The notes under the pieces are model-generated. The model was not told the origin of the DNA, ran no database searches, and saw only the letters and a list, made by a program, of their open reading frames with translations. Below are positions 28,257 to 37,137 of a DNA stretch of 64,000 nt, piece after piece; within the stretch, counting starts at the first letter, position 1; every line of letters begins with the position of its first letter. Location: assembly GCA_963806495.1 (NCBI GenBank), contig CAWDYA010000001.1, forward strand, positions 186,001 through 250,000, in the 5' to 3' direction. The stretch comes from CAWDYA01 sp963806495. GTDB taxonomy: Bacteria > Acidobacteriota > Polarisedimenticolia > JACPZX01 > DASXTC01. Position numbers and translations under genes: made by a program.

Positions 28257-31165
28257 TCACGATGCTTTCCTGAACCAGTCGCGAAACCGTGTGTAGCCGA
28301 ACGATACGATCAGGAGGACGACGCCGAGCACCGTAAAGGAGATGATCCTGCCGATGGTGTCGAAGGTGGTGAAGGCCCGGACCAGCGTCAGCACGAGCGC
28401 GACTCCCAGAAGCGCGAGTCCCGAGATCCGCAAGGAGAACGTCCTGAGCGCGAATCCAGCGGCCGAAACGACGAGACCCTCGACCGCCCAGGTGACGATC
28501 AGCATCGAGCCCGACTGCGTGCGGAAGAGATAGATGGCCGTCATCACCACGCCGGCGACCCACATGATGTCGACGCCATACTCCGCGATCCGTCGCTCCA
28601 GCTCGACCGATCGCCGGTCCTCCTTCCCTGCGTCCTGACGGGAGCGCAGGAAGAACCCCGCGGCCACGTAGGCCGCGACGCAGATCAATACCACGGCGAC
28701 CGGCCCGCTGACGCCGAGCACAGGGCTGGCGAGACGGAAGTCGATGCCGCAGGCACGCACGAAGACCGCCGCCGCCAGGGCGTAGGCCTGAAGCCGCAGA
28801 TCGGCGTCACGCAGCACGTGCCCCAGGTAGAGGAGAACCAGCATCGCCAGCGACCACCGCATCGCCGCGCCGTCGAGACCGAACTGGAACCGGAAGTACA
28901 GTCCGGCAAACCCGCCGGCGACATACCGAGAGCAGTCGGCCGAAACCCTCGTCCGCTGCGTCCCCGGCCGCCGCCGCGTCCGTGGGCAGCTCCCGCAGCC
29001 TCCACCAGAGATAGTAGTTCGCGGTTATGGCAGGCACGAGGGTGGCCGTGCGCACGGTGAGGCCGAACACTTCCGCCGTCTCCATGACGTTGGACGCCAG
29101 CAAGGAAAAATCGGCGCCGATCAGCATGGCGAATCCCGGGCGGCGCAGCTGCGGCTCCCTCAGGCTCAGCCCCGCCTCGACCAGCAGCAGTGCAAGGACC
29201 ATCCACAAAGGGCCGACCAGCGTGGGGCGGGCATCCAGCCAGACGGCCGCCGCGGCCAGTGCCACACCGATCCACGGCAGGGCCGGCCGCAGCTTCGCGT
29301 CCTCCGGAAGGACCTGAGCGCCGTCGCGCATCCTGAGGAACACGGCGACGCACGCGAGGGCAACGAGCCCGAGCGCGGTCGACCGCGCGTGCCACGGGCC
29401 GGTAATCGCCGTGGACGGCGCGCTGAGGAAGACCGCCGCCAGCGTCGCGAGCAGCGCGGCTCCCCAGCACTGCGCACGCACCTCGACCAGCCGGGCGCGC
29501 GCGGACACCTCGAAGAGGAGGACGAAGAGGAACGCCAGCGCGGGCGCCACCCATACCACGGGAAGCTGCACCCAGATGGAGACCACGATGATCGCGAAGG
29601 CGCCGTGATGGAACGCGCGGCGGACATTCTCCTCCTCGAGGCCCTTCAGACACGCGTAGGTGAAGTAGAAACAGGCACACGCCGCCGCCGACAGCGACAG
29701 TCGCTGCAGATTCAGGATGCCGTCGTCCTGCGTCACGCGAAACCCGATCTGATCCACCAGCACCGAGAGCATCGGCAGGAGAAACAGCACCGATCCGAGC
29801 CGACGATGGAACAGGTCCTTCAGTGCCAGCCCGATCAGCACCACGGCCTGTGCCTCGATCAGCCAGACCCAGATGGCCGACTCGAAGCGAAGACCCAGCC
29901 CGGCCGCCAGGGCGAGCAGGACCGCGGCGGCCAGAGAGTGAATCGGATGCGTGACCCTGCGGCCGAGACGCCGCAGAACGCCGGAGGTCACGACGTAGAT
30001 CGAGCCGAGGATCACCGGTGGCAGCCATGCCGTGTCCGGCGAAGTGCGCTGCCACGCCACGTAGGCCAGAGCGCTCGCGAGAAAAGCATTGGTCACGCTG
30101 AGGGCACGGCTGTTGTTCCCGGCGGTCGCGCCGCCGGGTCTGTGTACGAAGTCGGCGGCCAGGAAGACGGCCCACTGGATAGCCAGCGCGGTCATGCCCA
30201 GCTTCAGCGTCACCATCGTGAGCGGCTTCTGTTCCGTGTACCAGAGGAACAGGCTTCCATAGGTGGCGACCATGCCCCCCAGGGCAATCCCGTACCACTG
30301 CCGGCGGATCAGATGGAGGATCGTGCCAAGACCCAGCAGCGTCGCCGCAGCCAGCGTGTAGGGGCTGATGCTGTGCAGCACGATCGCGGCGTAGGCCAGA
30401 CCGTAGGCAAGAGTCGTGAGCCCCTGGTTCGCGTACCGAAGCGAGTGGAGGATCATCCCGACGCCGACAAGAATCAGCAGGAAGAATCCCACGGTCCCGC
30501 TCTGGACGATCCGCGTGGCCTCGAGCCCGTGGACTGCGTACGCGGTCGCATAGAGGGCCGCCCATCCTCCACCGATCAGCCCGCGGGCGTAATGGGCGTA
30601 CCCCTCGCGTGTCTCGAGAATCACCCCGCCGGTGATCATGCCGAGCGAGATGATCGACGCCACCATCGATTTGCCCATCGGTCCGAGCTGCGTGAGGGTG
30701 TAACCGAGCGCGAAGGTGATCCCCAGGACCAGCATCGCCACCCCAATCCGGCTCAGCCAGGAACCACCGAACCTGGCTTCCCATGTCTCGATGGCGCCTT
30801 CGTCGGTCGTCACCGGCGGCGCCGTCTCCAGGAGCCGGCATGGCGGGTGCCGCCGGCTCGGGCAATCTCTCCGGCTCCGCGGTCTCCAGCGGAGGCACGG
30901 TGGGGGCGGGCTCGACGCGGGTCGGCGGGGGCGCGGCCGGCCGTGGCTTCGGTGGGGGTGGGGCGGGGGGTGGTGGAACCGGTTTCACCTCGGCCCGGGC
31001 GGACTGCTCCTGGGTCCGGGTGAGAATCCTCTCATCGAGGTCCAGTCTGTACGTCAGGTCGTTGAGCTCGCGCTTGAGCGCGCGCGTACGCAGCACCGCG
31101 TATAGCGAAAGGACCAGGGGGGAGATCAGGACCACGACGACGAGCAGGACGAGCAATCCTTCCAC
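28257..31165 (-). CDS. DUF2339 multi-spanning membrane protein, two frameshifts in this sequence
   Basis: GTG 31165 starts a protein of about 968 residues read through three frames. Segment one: membrane helix (LLVLLVVVVLISPLVLSLY), a helical stretch and a Pro-rich linker ending PAMPAP. Segment two (from LETAPPVTTDEGAIETWE) has the DUF2339 signature RFGGSWLSRIGVAMLVLG and about 20 membrane helices. Segment three (from YVAGGFAGLYFRFQFG) carries the last helices to TGA at 28257. The breaks are near 30826-30836 and 28926-28934 and both are +1; removing one base restores continuity each time. Function of DUF2339 proteins is unknown; they are inner-membrane proteins. Likely intact in the living organism. 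Confidence 0.75.
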
Positions 31166-31288
31166 GCCGACCCCTTGTCACGGGAGAACAGGCGTTGTCC
31201 CGCGTCCCTTCGACGAGATCTCCTTGGTACACGATCGTGCAGGAAAGGTCAATACCCCCGGTCGGCGGGAGAAGAGCGGGGTCCGATG

Positions 31289-31771
31289 CTATTCCGGGGG
31301 AGGCGGCGGTGGAGGCTGCGGAGGAAGCCCGGAATCAGGCCCGGGCCGGCGGCGCGGCCCGTGGGGCTCGCCGCCGAGGAGGAACCGGTCGACGCGCCGG
31401 CCGCCCTGCCGGTGGCGCAGCTCCGTCAGACGGTTGCGCTGCTCGGGGGTGAGCACCTCGTCGATGCGCCGCTTCGTCTCGTCCATCAGGCTCTCCAGCC
31501 GCGGGCGCACGTCATGCCGGATCTCCTCGCTCTTCTTCCGGCTGTCGTCCAGGATGTCGGAGATCCGCAGCACCTGGTCGGGGGTGAGCTCGAGCCAATC
31601 CTCGAGCCGCTCCAGCGAGAAGAAGCCGGGCGGGCCTCCTCCCATCGGCCGGCCGCGTTGGGGGCCGTCGACACGGGGCCGCTCGGCGATCAGGTGCGTG
31701 GCCAGAGCGCCCACAGCGATCCCCGAGAGGAACAGGGCCAGCACCGCGACGACTGCGACCCAGCGGTTCAT
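31289..31771 (-). CDS. Membrane-anchored Spy/CnrX-like periplasmic sensor protein
   Basis: 160 residues from ATG 31771 (GGGAGG upstream; the ATG overlaps the preceding TGA as ATGA). One N-terminal membrane helix (VAVVAVLALFLSGIAVGALA) then a long charged helical domain with two LTxxQ-type motifs (LELTPDQVLRI and VLTPEQRNRL), the mark of the Spy/CpxP/CnrX family. The tail is very Pro-rich. In the CnrYXH system a protein of this fold senses metal in the periplasm and controls an anti-sigma factor. Here it is the third gene of a sigma / small TM protein / sensor operon, the same logic. Few His or Met residues are present in the body, so the stimulus need not be a metal. Confidence 0.75.
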   Translation of the reverse strand: MNRWVAVVAVLALFLSGIAVGALATHLIAERPRVDGPQRGRPMGGGPPGFFSLERLEDWLELTPDQVLRISDILDDSRKKSEEIRHDVRPRLESLMDETKRRIDEVLTPEQRNRLTELRHRQGGRRVDRFLLGGEPHGPRRRPGPDSGLPPQPPPPPPPE

Positions 31772-32076
31772 CGCACGCCTCCCGGGTCCTCGAGCAGCCA
31801 TGTCAGCACGTCGTCGGTGGTCCCGTTGTCGGCCGAGGCGACCTGCGTGGTCGCGGCCGGGCGCAGCGAGAACCAGGCCAGCACCAGCACGAGGGCCAGT
31901 GTCGCCGGCAGCAGTCGCAGGGCCGCCCAGCCGAGCAGATCCGCCGTACGCGGCTCCAGACGCGCCACCACGCGCCCGGCGAACGCGGCATCCGGCTCGA
32001 CTCCGGCATGATGGTCGCGGAAGTAGCCGCGAGCCGTCTCGAGCCGCCGCTCAATCTCTCTGTCGCGATCGTTCAT
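31768..32076 (-). CDS. Small single-pass membrane protein, candidate anti-sigma factor
   Basis: 102 residues. ATG 32076 and the sigma stop overlap as ATGA, and its own TGA overlaps the next ATG the same way. About 50 cytoplasmic residues (charged, helical: RDREIERRLETARGYF) are followed by one membrane helix (LLPATLALVLVLAWFSL) and about 30 periplasmic residues. This is the topology of short anti-sigma factors such as CnrY. It has no zinc-binding HxxxCxxC motif. No sequence family is recognised; the role is inferred from topology and from strict coupling to the ECF sigma gene. Confidence 0.65.
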   Translation of the reverse strand: MNDRDREIERRLETARGYFRDHHAGVEPDAAFAGRVVARLEPRTADLLGWAALRLLPATLALVLVLAWFSLRPAATTQVASADNGTTDDVLTWLLEDPGGVR

Positions 32077-32633
32077 GGCTTCTCCAGCAGCGCGCGCAGC
32101 CTGCGTCGCGCCCGATGCGCCCGCACCTTCACGTTGACACGGCTCCAGCCCAGCCTCTCGGCGATCTCCGCCGTCGTCCATCCCTCGCCGTCGAGAAGCA
32201 GCAGGATGAACCGGTCACGCGGATCGAGCGGCCGCAGGAGCTTCTGCACCTCCAGCGCCGCATCCGGATCACGGCTCGGGCCGGCCGGGTTGCGGTCCCC
32301 GATCGATTCCTCGGGAGGCCGGCTGCGACGCAGCCTCGCATAGCAGCAGTTCAGGCACAGCCGCGTGAGCCAGTGCTCGAACGGCGCCCGCGCCTCGTAG
32401 GTGGCCAGCTTGCGCCAGGCGATCAGGAACGTCTCCTGGGCCACCTCCTCGACGTCCTCGCGGCGGCGGAAGAACCGCCCCGCGAGCCGGAAGATCCGGT
32501 GCTGGTGCAGTCGCACCAGATCGCCGAACGCGTCGCCGTCGCCCGAGCGGCTCGCGGCGATCAGTCTCGCCTCGACCTCAGCGGCGGCCGGCGCGATCCC
32601 TGCGTCCACGGCCCTGGTCCAGATCAGCTCCAT
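32073..32633 (-). CDS. ECF-type RNA polymerase sigma factor
   Basis: 186 residues from ATG 32633, with GGAGAC 8 nt upstream. Region 2 is clear: FGDLVRLHQHRIFRLAGRFF, then REDVEEVAQETFLIAWRKL (the -10 recognition helix). Region 4 follows a short linker: LLRPLDPRDRFILLLL, TTAEIAERLGWSRVNVKVRA (the -35 recognition helix-turn-helix), ending RRRLRALLEK. It should direct RNA polymerase to the TGTAACC / GCATCTC promoters seen on both sides of the intergenic region at 32671-32788, including its own. The two downstream overlapping genes look like its anti-sigma factor and periplasmic sensor. Confidence 0.93.
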   Translation of the reverse strand: MELIWTRAVDAGIAPAAAEVEARLIAASRSGDGDAFGDLVRLHQHRIFRLAGRFFRRREDVEEVAQETFLIAWRKLATYEARAPFEHWLTRLCLNCCYARLRRSRPPEESIGDRNPAGPSRDPDAALEVQKLLRPLDPRDRFILLLLDGEGWTTAEIAERLGWSRVNVKVRAHRARRRLRALLEKP

Positions 32634-32670
32634 CCGGAAGCGTCTCCACGGGGTGATTGTGTCATACAGT

Positions 32671-32700
32671 GAGATGCGGGGCACCCGCCCGCCGGTTACA
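32671..32700 (-). promoter_or_regulatory. Predicted ECF promoter of the sigma operon
   Basis: On the minus strand, TGTAACC (32700-32694) and GCATCTC (32677-32671) are separated by 16 bp, 38 bp upstream of ATG 32633. The same -35, spacer length and -10 occur on the plus strand at 32759-32788. The -35 element resembles the GTAACC element known for some ECF factors. Confidence 0.65.
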
Positions 32701-32758
32701 CGGGCGGGCTCCCGTCCGCACCCGCTGGAATCCCCCTGCCCCGCGGCCGCTATCCGGA

Positions 32759-32788
32759 TGTAACCGGAAGGTGCCGCGCCGGCATCTC
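32759..32788 (+). promoter_or_regulatory. Predicted ECF promoter of the divergent Spy-like gene
   Basis: TGTAACC (32759-32765) then 16 bp then GCATCTC (32782-32788), 62 bp upstream of ATG 32851. Identical in both elements and spacing to the promoter facing the sigma operon. The two -35 elements form a 9-bp inverted repeat (CCGGTTACA / TGTAACCGG). Confidence 0.65.
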
Positions 32789-32850
32789 CTTCTTTGAACG
32801 ACATACCCCCCCCGGGCCGCCCCGCGGCCCATGATGACAGGAGGAACGAC

Positions 32851-33360
32851 ATGAAAGTGAAGACAGCCCTTCCCATGGCGCTTGCGCTGGCCGTGATGCT
32901 CGCGCCGGCGGCTCTGGCGCAGCCGTCCGGCCGGTCGATGGGCCCCGGCCCGGGTCACGGGCCCGGGAGAGGACCGAACCTCGAGAGGATGACGAGGCAT
33001 CTCGACCTGACGGATCAGCAGCGCGATCAGATCCGGCAGATCCTGGACAATCGCCGCGACGGCGCGGCACAGCTCGACACCGAGCTGCGCGACGCGCGCG
33101 ACCGGCTGCACGCCGCGATCCACGCCGACGTGTTCGACGAGACGGGTATCCGTGACGCCTCCGCCGCCGTCGCCCTTCTCGAGGCGGATCGGGCCGTCGA
33201 CATGGCCCGGACGCTGCAGGAGGTCCGCCAGGTGCTGACCCCGGAACAGCGGGAGAAGATGGGCGAGATGCAGCAGAGACGCCGTGAGCACAGGCAGGAC
33301 CGGATGCACGACCGTATGATGGGAGGCCCGCCGGCCGGCCCGCCCGGCGGCAACCGCTGA
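32851..33360 (+). CDS. Spy/CpxP-like periplasmic protein (LTxxQ motif)
   Basis: 169 residues from ATG 32851 with a perfect AGGAGG 7 nt upstream. Signal peptide: TALPMALALAVMLAPAALA, cleaved before QPSG. The mature protein is a helical hairpin of the Spy type with LTDQQ near residue 53 and VLTPEQREKM near 129. The C-terminal tail is rich in His, Met and Arg (HRQDRMHDRMMGG), which could bind metal. Spy-like proteins are periplasmic chaperones induced by envelope stress. It lies divergently from an ECF sigma operon whose last gene is another member of the family, and carries the same predicted ECF promoter, so it is the obvious target gene. Confidence 0.85.
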   Translation: MKVKTALPMALALAVMLAPAALAQPSGRSMGPGPGHGPGRGPNLERMTRHLDLTDQQRDQIRQILDNRRDGAAQLDTELRDARDRLHAAIHADVFDETGIRDASAAVALLEADRAVDMARTLQEVRQVLTPEQREKMGEMQQRRREHRQDRMHDRMMGGPPAGPPGGNR

Positions 33361-33374
33361 TAGCGACGATCACC

Positions 33375-33396
33375 CCCGGGGCCTGACGGCCCCGGG
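33375..33396. terminator. Strong hairpin after the Spy-like gene
   Basis: Perfect 9-bp stem CCCGGGGCC / GGCCCCGGG with a TGAC loop, 15 bp after the stop at 33360. The T-run is weak (CCCCTTCCTC), so it may be a Rho-assisted or processing hairpin. Confidence 0.5.
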
Positions 33397-33426
33397 CCCC
33401 TTCCTCAGGGCCTCGTCCGGGCATGA

Positions 33427-33432
33427 TAGATT
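33427..33432 (+). promoter_or_regulatory. TANNNT -10 box for a leaderless antiporter transcript
   Basis: TAGATT ends exactly 9 nt before ATG 33442, with TCCGGGGTG between. Same geometry as at 9641, 59539 and 61175. Confidence 0.5.
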
Positions 33433-33441
33433 TCCGGGGTG

Positions 33442-34597
33442 ATGGCCAACCCGATCCTCCAGACCGCGGCGCTGATCGGCGCCGGCACGGTAGGAGCGAT
33501 GGCCGCGCGTTCCATCAGGCTTCCGGCCGCCGCCGGATCCCTGATCGCCGCCGCGGCGTTCGTGTGGGGGCGGCATCTCGTGTCGCCCGACGCGGGCCGG
33601 CCCGACCTGACCTTCCTGCTGCTGATGCTGCTCGCCTTCATGGGACTCCTGGCGGGAGCCTGCGTCGACCTGAATCACCTTGTGCGGAACCACCGCGGGA
33701 TCGTGACCGGATTCGTCTCGCGTGCCGTGCTGGTCTTCGGGACGGTCTGGCTGACCGGGATCGGTCTAGGGCTCGACTCGCGGTCGGCGGCCATCCTGGG
33801 TGCCGCGGCGACCGCGCTCTCGCCCGCCGCCGTGATCGCCGTCACCACGCAGGTCCGCTCGCGCGGTGATCTGACGCAGGATCTCCTGGCGACGGCTCCC
33901 TCGAGCCTGATGCTCGCGCTCCTGTCGGTGCTGCTCCTCGCCGCTCCGTCGCGGGCGCCGATCCTGCTGGGCGGGATCCTGATCGCAGGTGTCCTCGCCG
34001 GCCTGGTGATCGTCGTGCCACTGTCACGGATGGCGCGGCGCGGCTCGATCCTGGCGGCCTCGGGTGGAGCCGCGGCGCTGCTCGCCGGCGTGTCGACGCA
34101 TCTCGGCGCCTCGACCGGCTCGGTGATGCTGGCCTCGGCGCTGGCCGGCTTCATGGCCGGCAATCTGATACCCAATCGCGCGATCGTTCGTGATGCCTTG
34201 AGCGACGCCGGCACGCCGGCGGCAATCGTCCTGTTCGCGTTGGGCGCCTCAATCGTCGCGGTGCCCGAGCCCGCCACGTTGATCACGGCGTCGGTCCTGG
34301 TGGTGGGTGCACGGCTGGCGGGATTGCTGCTGCCGGGAATCCTGACAGGGCGCGGCGCTGCCGGGGTCGCGAGCGCGGCCGCGCGTCTGCCGATGCCGGG
34401 CATGCTGGCCGCATCCGCTCTGGCGATCGCTTCCGCCGGCTCGCGGTCCCCCCGATCCCCGGCTGCCCGCCGTCCTCCTCCTCGCGGGCCTCATCTCGGA
34501 GGCCGCCGGCATGGCCATGACCCGCCGGGCCCTCGTCACGTCGGGTGAGGCCGCGGTCCGGGACGACCCGGACGCCTGGCGCGCCTCGATGAGGTGA
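33442..34597 (+). CDS. CPA-type cation:proton antiporter-like membrane protein (frameshift near 3' end)
   Basis: About 384 residues after correction. Some 11-12 hydrophobic segments; the central GLDSRSAAILGAAATALSPA followed by AVIAVTTQVRSRGDL and LLATAPSSLMLALL looks like the unwound-helix core of Na+/H+ or K+/H+ exchangers of the CPA superfamily, without a clear classic DD motif. After AIASAGSRS the frame is lost in a run of six C at 34448-34453; with five C it continues PDPRLPAVLLLAGLISEAAG and ends at TGA 34595-34597, 7 bp before the next ATG. First gene of a three-gene operon with a second antiporter-like protein and YihY. Confidence 0.68.
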
Positions 34598-34604
34598 CCC
34601 GGCG

Positions 34605-35708
34605 ATGACCGCGCTCCCCGTCACAGCCCTGGTCCTGACGGCGGCCGGCCTGTTGCTGTGCCGTCCCTGGCTCGAGGCCGACCGTTCCGTCGGGAGCATC
34701 CCGCTCGGTCTGGGGATCGCGATCGGCCTGTTCGCCGGGAGAGCACCCGGCGGCGAGGAGATCGCCGCCCTGCTCGACCCGCTGTTCGCCCTCTCGGCGG
34801 GATGGCTGGTGCTGGCCGCCGCCGAGTCGTGGGATCTGACCGGCCTGCGGTCGGGACGGCCCGGCCGCCTGGCGCTGGCGGCGTGCGTGCCCGCCATCGC
34901 CGCGCCGCTGGCCGCGCTGGCCGTGGGACGCGTCGTCGCGGCCGCTCCTTTCATGCTTCTCACCTGCGCGGCACTGGCTCTCGACCCGCAGGCGGCGCGT
35001 GAGATGCTGGGCGCCTCCCGCCGTCCGGGATCCGGGCTCCGATCGGCCCCTGCGCGGGCGGCGCTGCTGCTCGGCACGGCGATGCTGGCCTCCTCGGCCG
35101 CAGCGGGACTCGCCCACGCCGGCGCCGACCTGTCGGTGCACCCGGCCGGGATCCTGGCCCTCCATGTCACCGGCTCGCTCGCTCTCGGCCTGGCCCTCGG
35201 TGTCGGGGCATGCGCCGCGACACGTCTCGCGGGCAACAGGGCGCTCATCACGTCCCTGCTGATCGTGGTGGCGCTGGGCGGATGGGGCATCTCGCGCGGC
35301 CTCGGGCTCTCGCCACCGGCGGTGCTCTTCGCGGCGGGTATCGTGCTGGCCAGCGACGGCTCGAAGCGCGATTTGGTCTTCACGTCGTTGCGCGAGATGG
35401 ACCGTCCTTTCACGCTCGCGCTGATGGTCATCGCGGGCATGCGTCTGTCGGGCACCATGACGGGCAGAGGGATCGGGGCCTTCTGGCTGCCGGCCGTGGT
35501 CTACGCCCTCGTCCTCCTGGCGGGGTGGCGGCTGGTCCCGGTGTCCGGCAGCGGCGGCCTGAGGAGGCTGCCACTGTCGCCTCTGGTGCTTCCGCTCGCC
35601 TTCCTCGGGATCGCCCCGGCCTGGCTCGGCGCCGCCGTCCTCGCGGCGTTCGTCCTCGGCGAGGCGGCCGCCTGGACGGCCGCCCGAAGTCACGGAGCGG
35701 ACACGTGA
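34605..35708 (+). CDS. Second antiporter-like integral membrane protein
   Basis: 367 residues, ATG 34605. About 11 membrane segments, very Ala/Leu-rich. Phrases such as SIPLGLGIAIGLFAGRAPGG, ALALDPQAAREMLGASRR, WGISRGLGLSPPAVLFAAG and SLREMDRPFTLALMVIAGMR recall the halves of CPA-type exchangers. It does not duplicate the first protein residue by residue but has similar length and topology. Its stop overlaps the next start (GTGA), so the products are made in concert. I infer a two-subunit or paired ion transporter; the transported ion cannot be read. No soluble regulatory domain is present. Confidence 0.6.
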   Translation: MTALPVTALVLTAAGLLLCRPWLEADRSVGSIPLGLGIAIGLFAGRAPGGEEIAALLDPLFALSAGWLVLAAAESWDLTGLRSGRPGRLALAACVPAIAAPLAALAVGRVVAAAPFMLLTCAALALDPQAAREMLGASRRPGSGLRSAPARAALLLGTAMLASSAAAGLAHAGADLSVHPAGILALHVTGSLALGLALGVGACAATRLAGNRALITSLLIVVALGGWGISRGLGLSPPAVLFAAGIVLASDGSKRDLVFTSLREMDRPFTLALMVIAGMRLSGTMTGRGIGAFWLPAVVYALVLLAGWRLVPVSGSGGLRRLPLSPLVLPLAFLGIAPAWLGAAVLAAFVLGEAAAWTAARSHGADT

Positions 35709-36577
35709 CGGCGACACGCAGGAAACCCGGCGTCCTGCGGGAGCTCGTCGACCTCATCTTCACGACGCGGCTCACGGGCCTGGCCGCCGAGGTCACCTAC
35801 TACGCCATGCTCAGCCTGTTCCCCGCACTGCTGATCGTGGCGGGCATGCTCGGCATGCTGGATGTTCTGATCGGTCGCGATCTCGCCGCGCAGTCCGAGC
35901 ACGCGATCCTGGGATTTCTCCATCGCGCGCTGACCGACCGGGCGTCCAACGTCACCGACGCGGTCAGCGGGCTGTTCGGGGAAAGCAGTGGAGGTCTCGT
36001 CACCACGGCGGCGCTGATCGGCCTGTGGACCCTGTCGAGCGGCTACGCCGCCGTGATCGAGGCGCTCGGGATCATCTACCGTGTCGAGGAGAAGCGCTCA
36101 TGGATACGGATCCGCATCATTGCCGTCCTTCTGTCGCTGGCCGGTCTGATCAGCCTCGCGGTGCTGCTCATCACGATGGTGCTCGGGCCGCTGCTCGGAA
36201 TAGGAAGCTGGGTGGTCGCCCGGGCGGGCCTCGCTTCCGTGTCGGCGTTCATGTGGAGATATCTTCGCGCGCCCTCAGCCTTCGCCCTTCTGGTGGCCTG
36301 GGCCACGACCGTGTATCACTTCTCACCGGTTCGCCGGACTCCCTGGCGGGACGACCTGCCCGGCGGTGTGCTCGCCGCGACGCTATGGCTGATCGTCTCG
36401 TGGGGGCTGGGCCTCTACCTTCGCGTCGGAATGACGGGCAACCAGGTCCTCGGGCTGCTCGGCGGTGGGCTGATCCTCATGCTGTGGCTCTACATGATCT
36501 GCTTCGTGCTGCTGCTCGGCGGCGCGCTCAATGCCGTCCTGCTCCGCAGAAGATCGTCTCGCCGCAACGCCGGCTGA
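35705..36577 (+). CDS. YihY/virulence factor BrkB family membrane protein
   Basis: 290 residues from GTG 35705, which overlaps the upstream stop by 4 nt. Six membrane helices in the family pattern: LAAEVTYYAMLSLFPALLIV, LVTTAALIGLWTLSSGYAAV, TTVYHFSPVRRTPWRDDLPG, then GLYLRVGMTGNQVLGLLGGG and LILMLWLYMICFVLLLGGALN. Family members were once called ribonuclease BN by mistake; they are inner-membrane proteins of unsettled function, sometimes proposed as transporters. Coupling to two antiporter-like genes supports a transport or ion-homeostasis role. The C-terminus is short and basic (LLRRRSSRRNAG). Confidence 0.92.
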   Translation: MTATRRKPGVLRELVDLIFTTRLTGLAAEVTYYAMLSLFPALLIVAGMLGMLDVLIGRDLAAQSEHAILGFLHRALTDRASNVTDAVSGLFGESSGGLVTTAALIGLWTLSSGYAAVIEALGIIYRVEEKRSWIRIRIIAVLLSLAGLISLAVLLITMVLGPLLGIGSWVVARAGLASVSAFMWRYLRAPSAFALLVAWATTVYHFSPVRRTPWRDDLPGGVLAATLWLIVSWGLGLYLRVGMTGNQVLGLLGGGLILMLWLYMICFVLLLGGALNAVLLRRRSSRRNAG

Positions 36578-36583
36578 CGCCCG

Positions 36584-36621
36584 GGGCGGCGCGCAACGCC
36601 GACCCGAGGGAGGGTCGCGTT
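36584..36621. repeat. Copy of the intergenic core repeat, forming a terminator-like hairpin
   Basis: Bases 36584-36610 match 6753-6779 in 26 of 27 positions. Here the second half folds with downstream bases: AACGC(C)GACCC pairs with GGGTCGCGTT (36595-36621) around a GAGGGA loop. It lies between convergent yihY and PtsN-like genes, so it may terminate both. Confidence 0.6.
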
Positions 36622-36649
36622 CGACGGGCCGTCAGGGGTGTGAAGCGGC

Positions 36650-37114
36650 TCAGTGCCGGGGGTGATTTTCGCCGCGCATGATGGCGAGCGCCTCGCCCGG
36701 ATCCTTCGCCGCGCGGATAGCGTCGACCACACCCGGCGTCTTCACCAGGTAGGCGATCCTCGCGAGCAGGTCGACGTGCTGCCGGGTGGAGTCGGGCGGG
36801 CCGAGCAGCAGGAACACCAGGTAGACCGGCTTGGCGTCGATCGACTTGAAGTCGACCCCCTCGTCGACGCGCCCCATGGCCACGACCATCTTCCGGCACT
36901 TCTCGGTCTTGGCATGGGGGACCGCGACACCGCCTCCCATGCCGGTCGACATGGTGCGCTCCCGTTCGAGCAGACGCTTGAGGGCATCATCGGGATCGGC
37001 GATCGCCCCCTTGGCCGCGGCCAGGTCGACCATGGTCTTGAGGCAATCCTGCAGGTCCCTCGGGTGGAGGTCGAGGAAAACAAGGTCTTCGCGGAGATGA
37101 TCCAGCAGTGTCAT
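36650..37114 (-). CDS. PTS EIIA component, nitrogen-PTS (PtsN)-like
   Basis: 154 residues from ATG 37114 with GGAAGG 5 nt upstream. The phospho-acceptor His67 sits in GGVAVPHAKTEKC, the EIIA fructose/mannitol-Ntr motif; the N-terminal MTLLDHLREDLVFLDL and the VYLVFLLLGPPDSTRQHVDLL stretch complete the domain. Stand-alone EIIA-Ntr proteins are regulatory, receiving phosphate from HPr-like proteins and controlling transporters or K+ homeostasis. A TATAAT box (37142-37137, minus) overlaps the nuoN stop, so it may have its own promoter although it lies 23 bp behind the nuo operon on the same strand. Confidence 0.88.
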   Translation of the reverse strand: MTLLDHLREDLVFLDLHPRDLQDCLKTMVDLAAAKGAIADPDDALKRLLERERTMSTGMGGGVAVPHAKTEKCRKMVVAMGRVDEGVDFKSIDAKPVYLVFLLLGPPDSTRQHVDLLARIAYLVKTPGVVDAIRAAKDPGEALAIMRGENHPRH

Positions 37115-37137
37115 GGGGCCTTCCCGGGAAAGGGCGA

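Noticed and set aside
31166..31288. Extra small gene between DUF2339 and the Spy/CnrX-like gene
   Set aside because: No start with a Shine-Dalgarno and no coding-like composition in the 123-bp gap.
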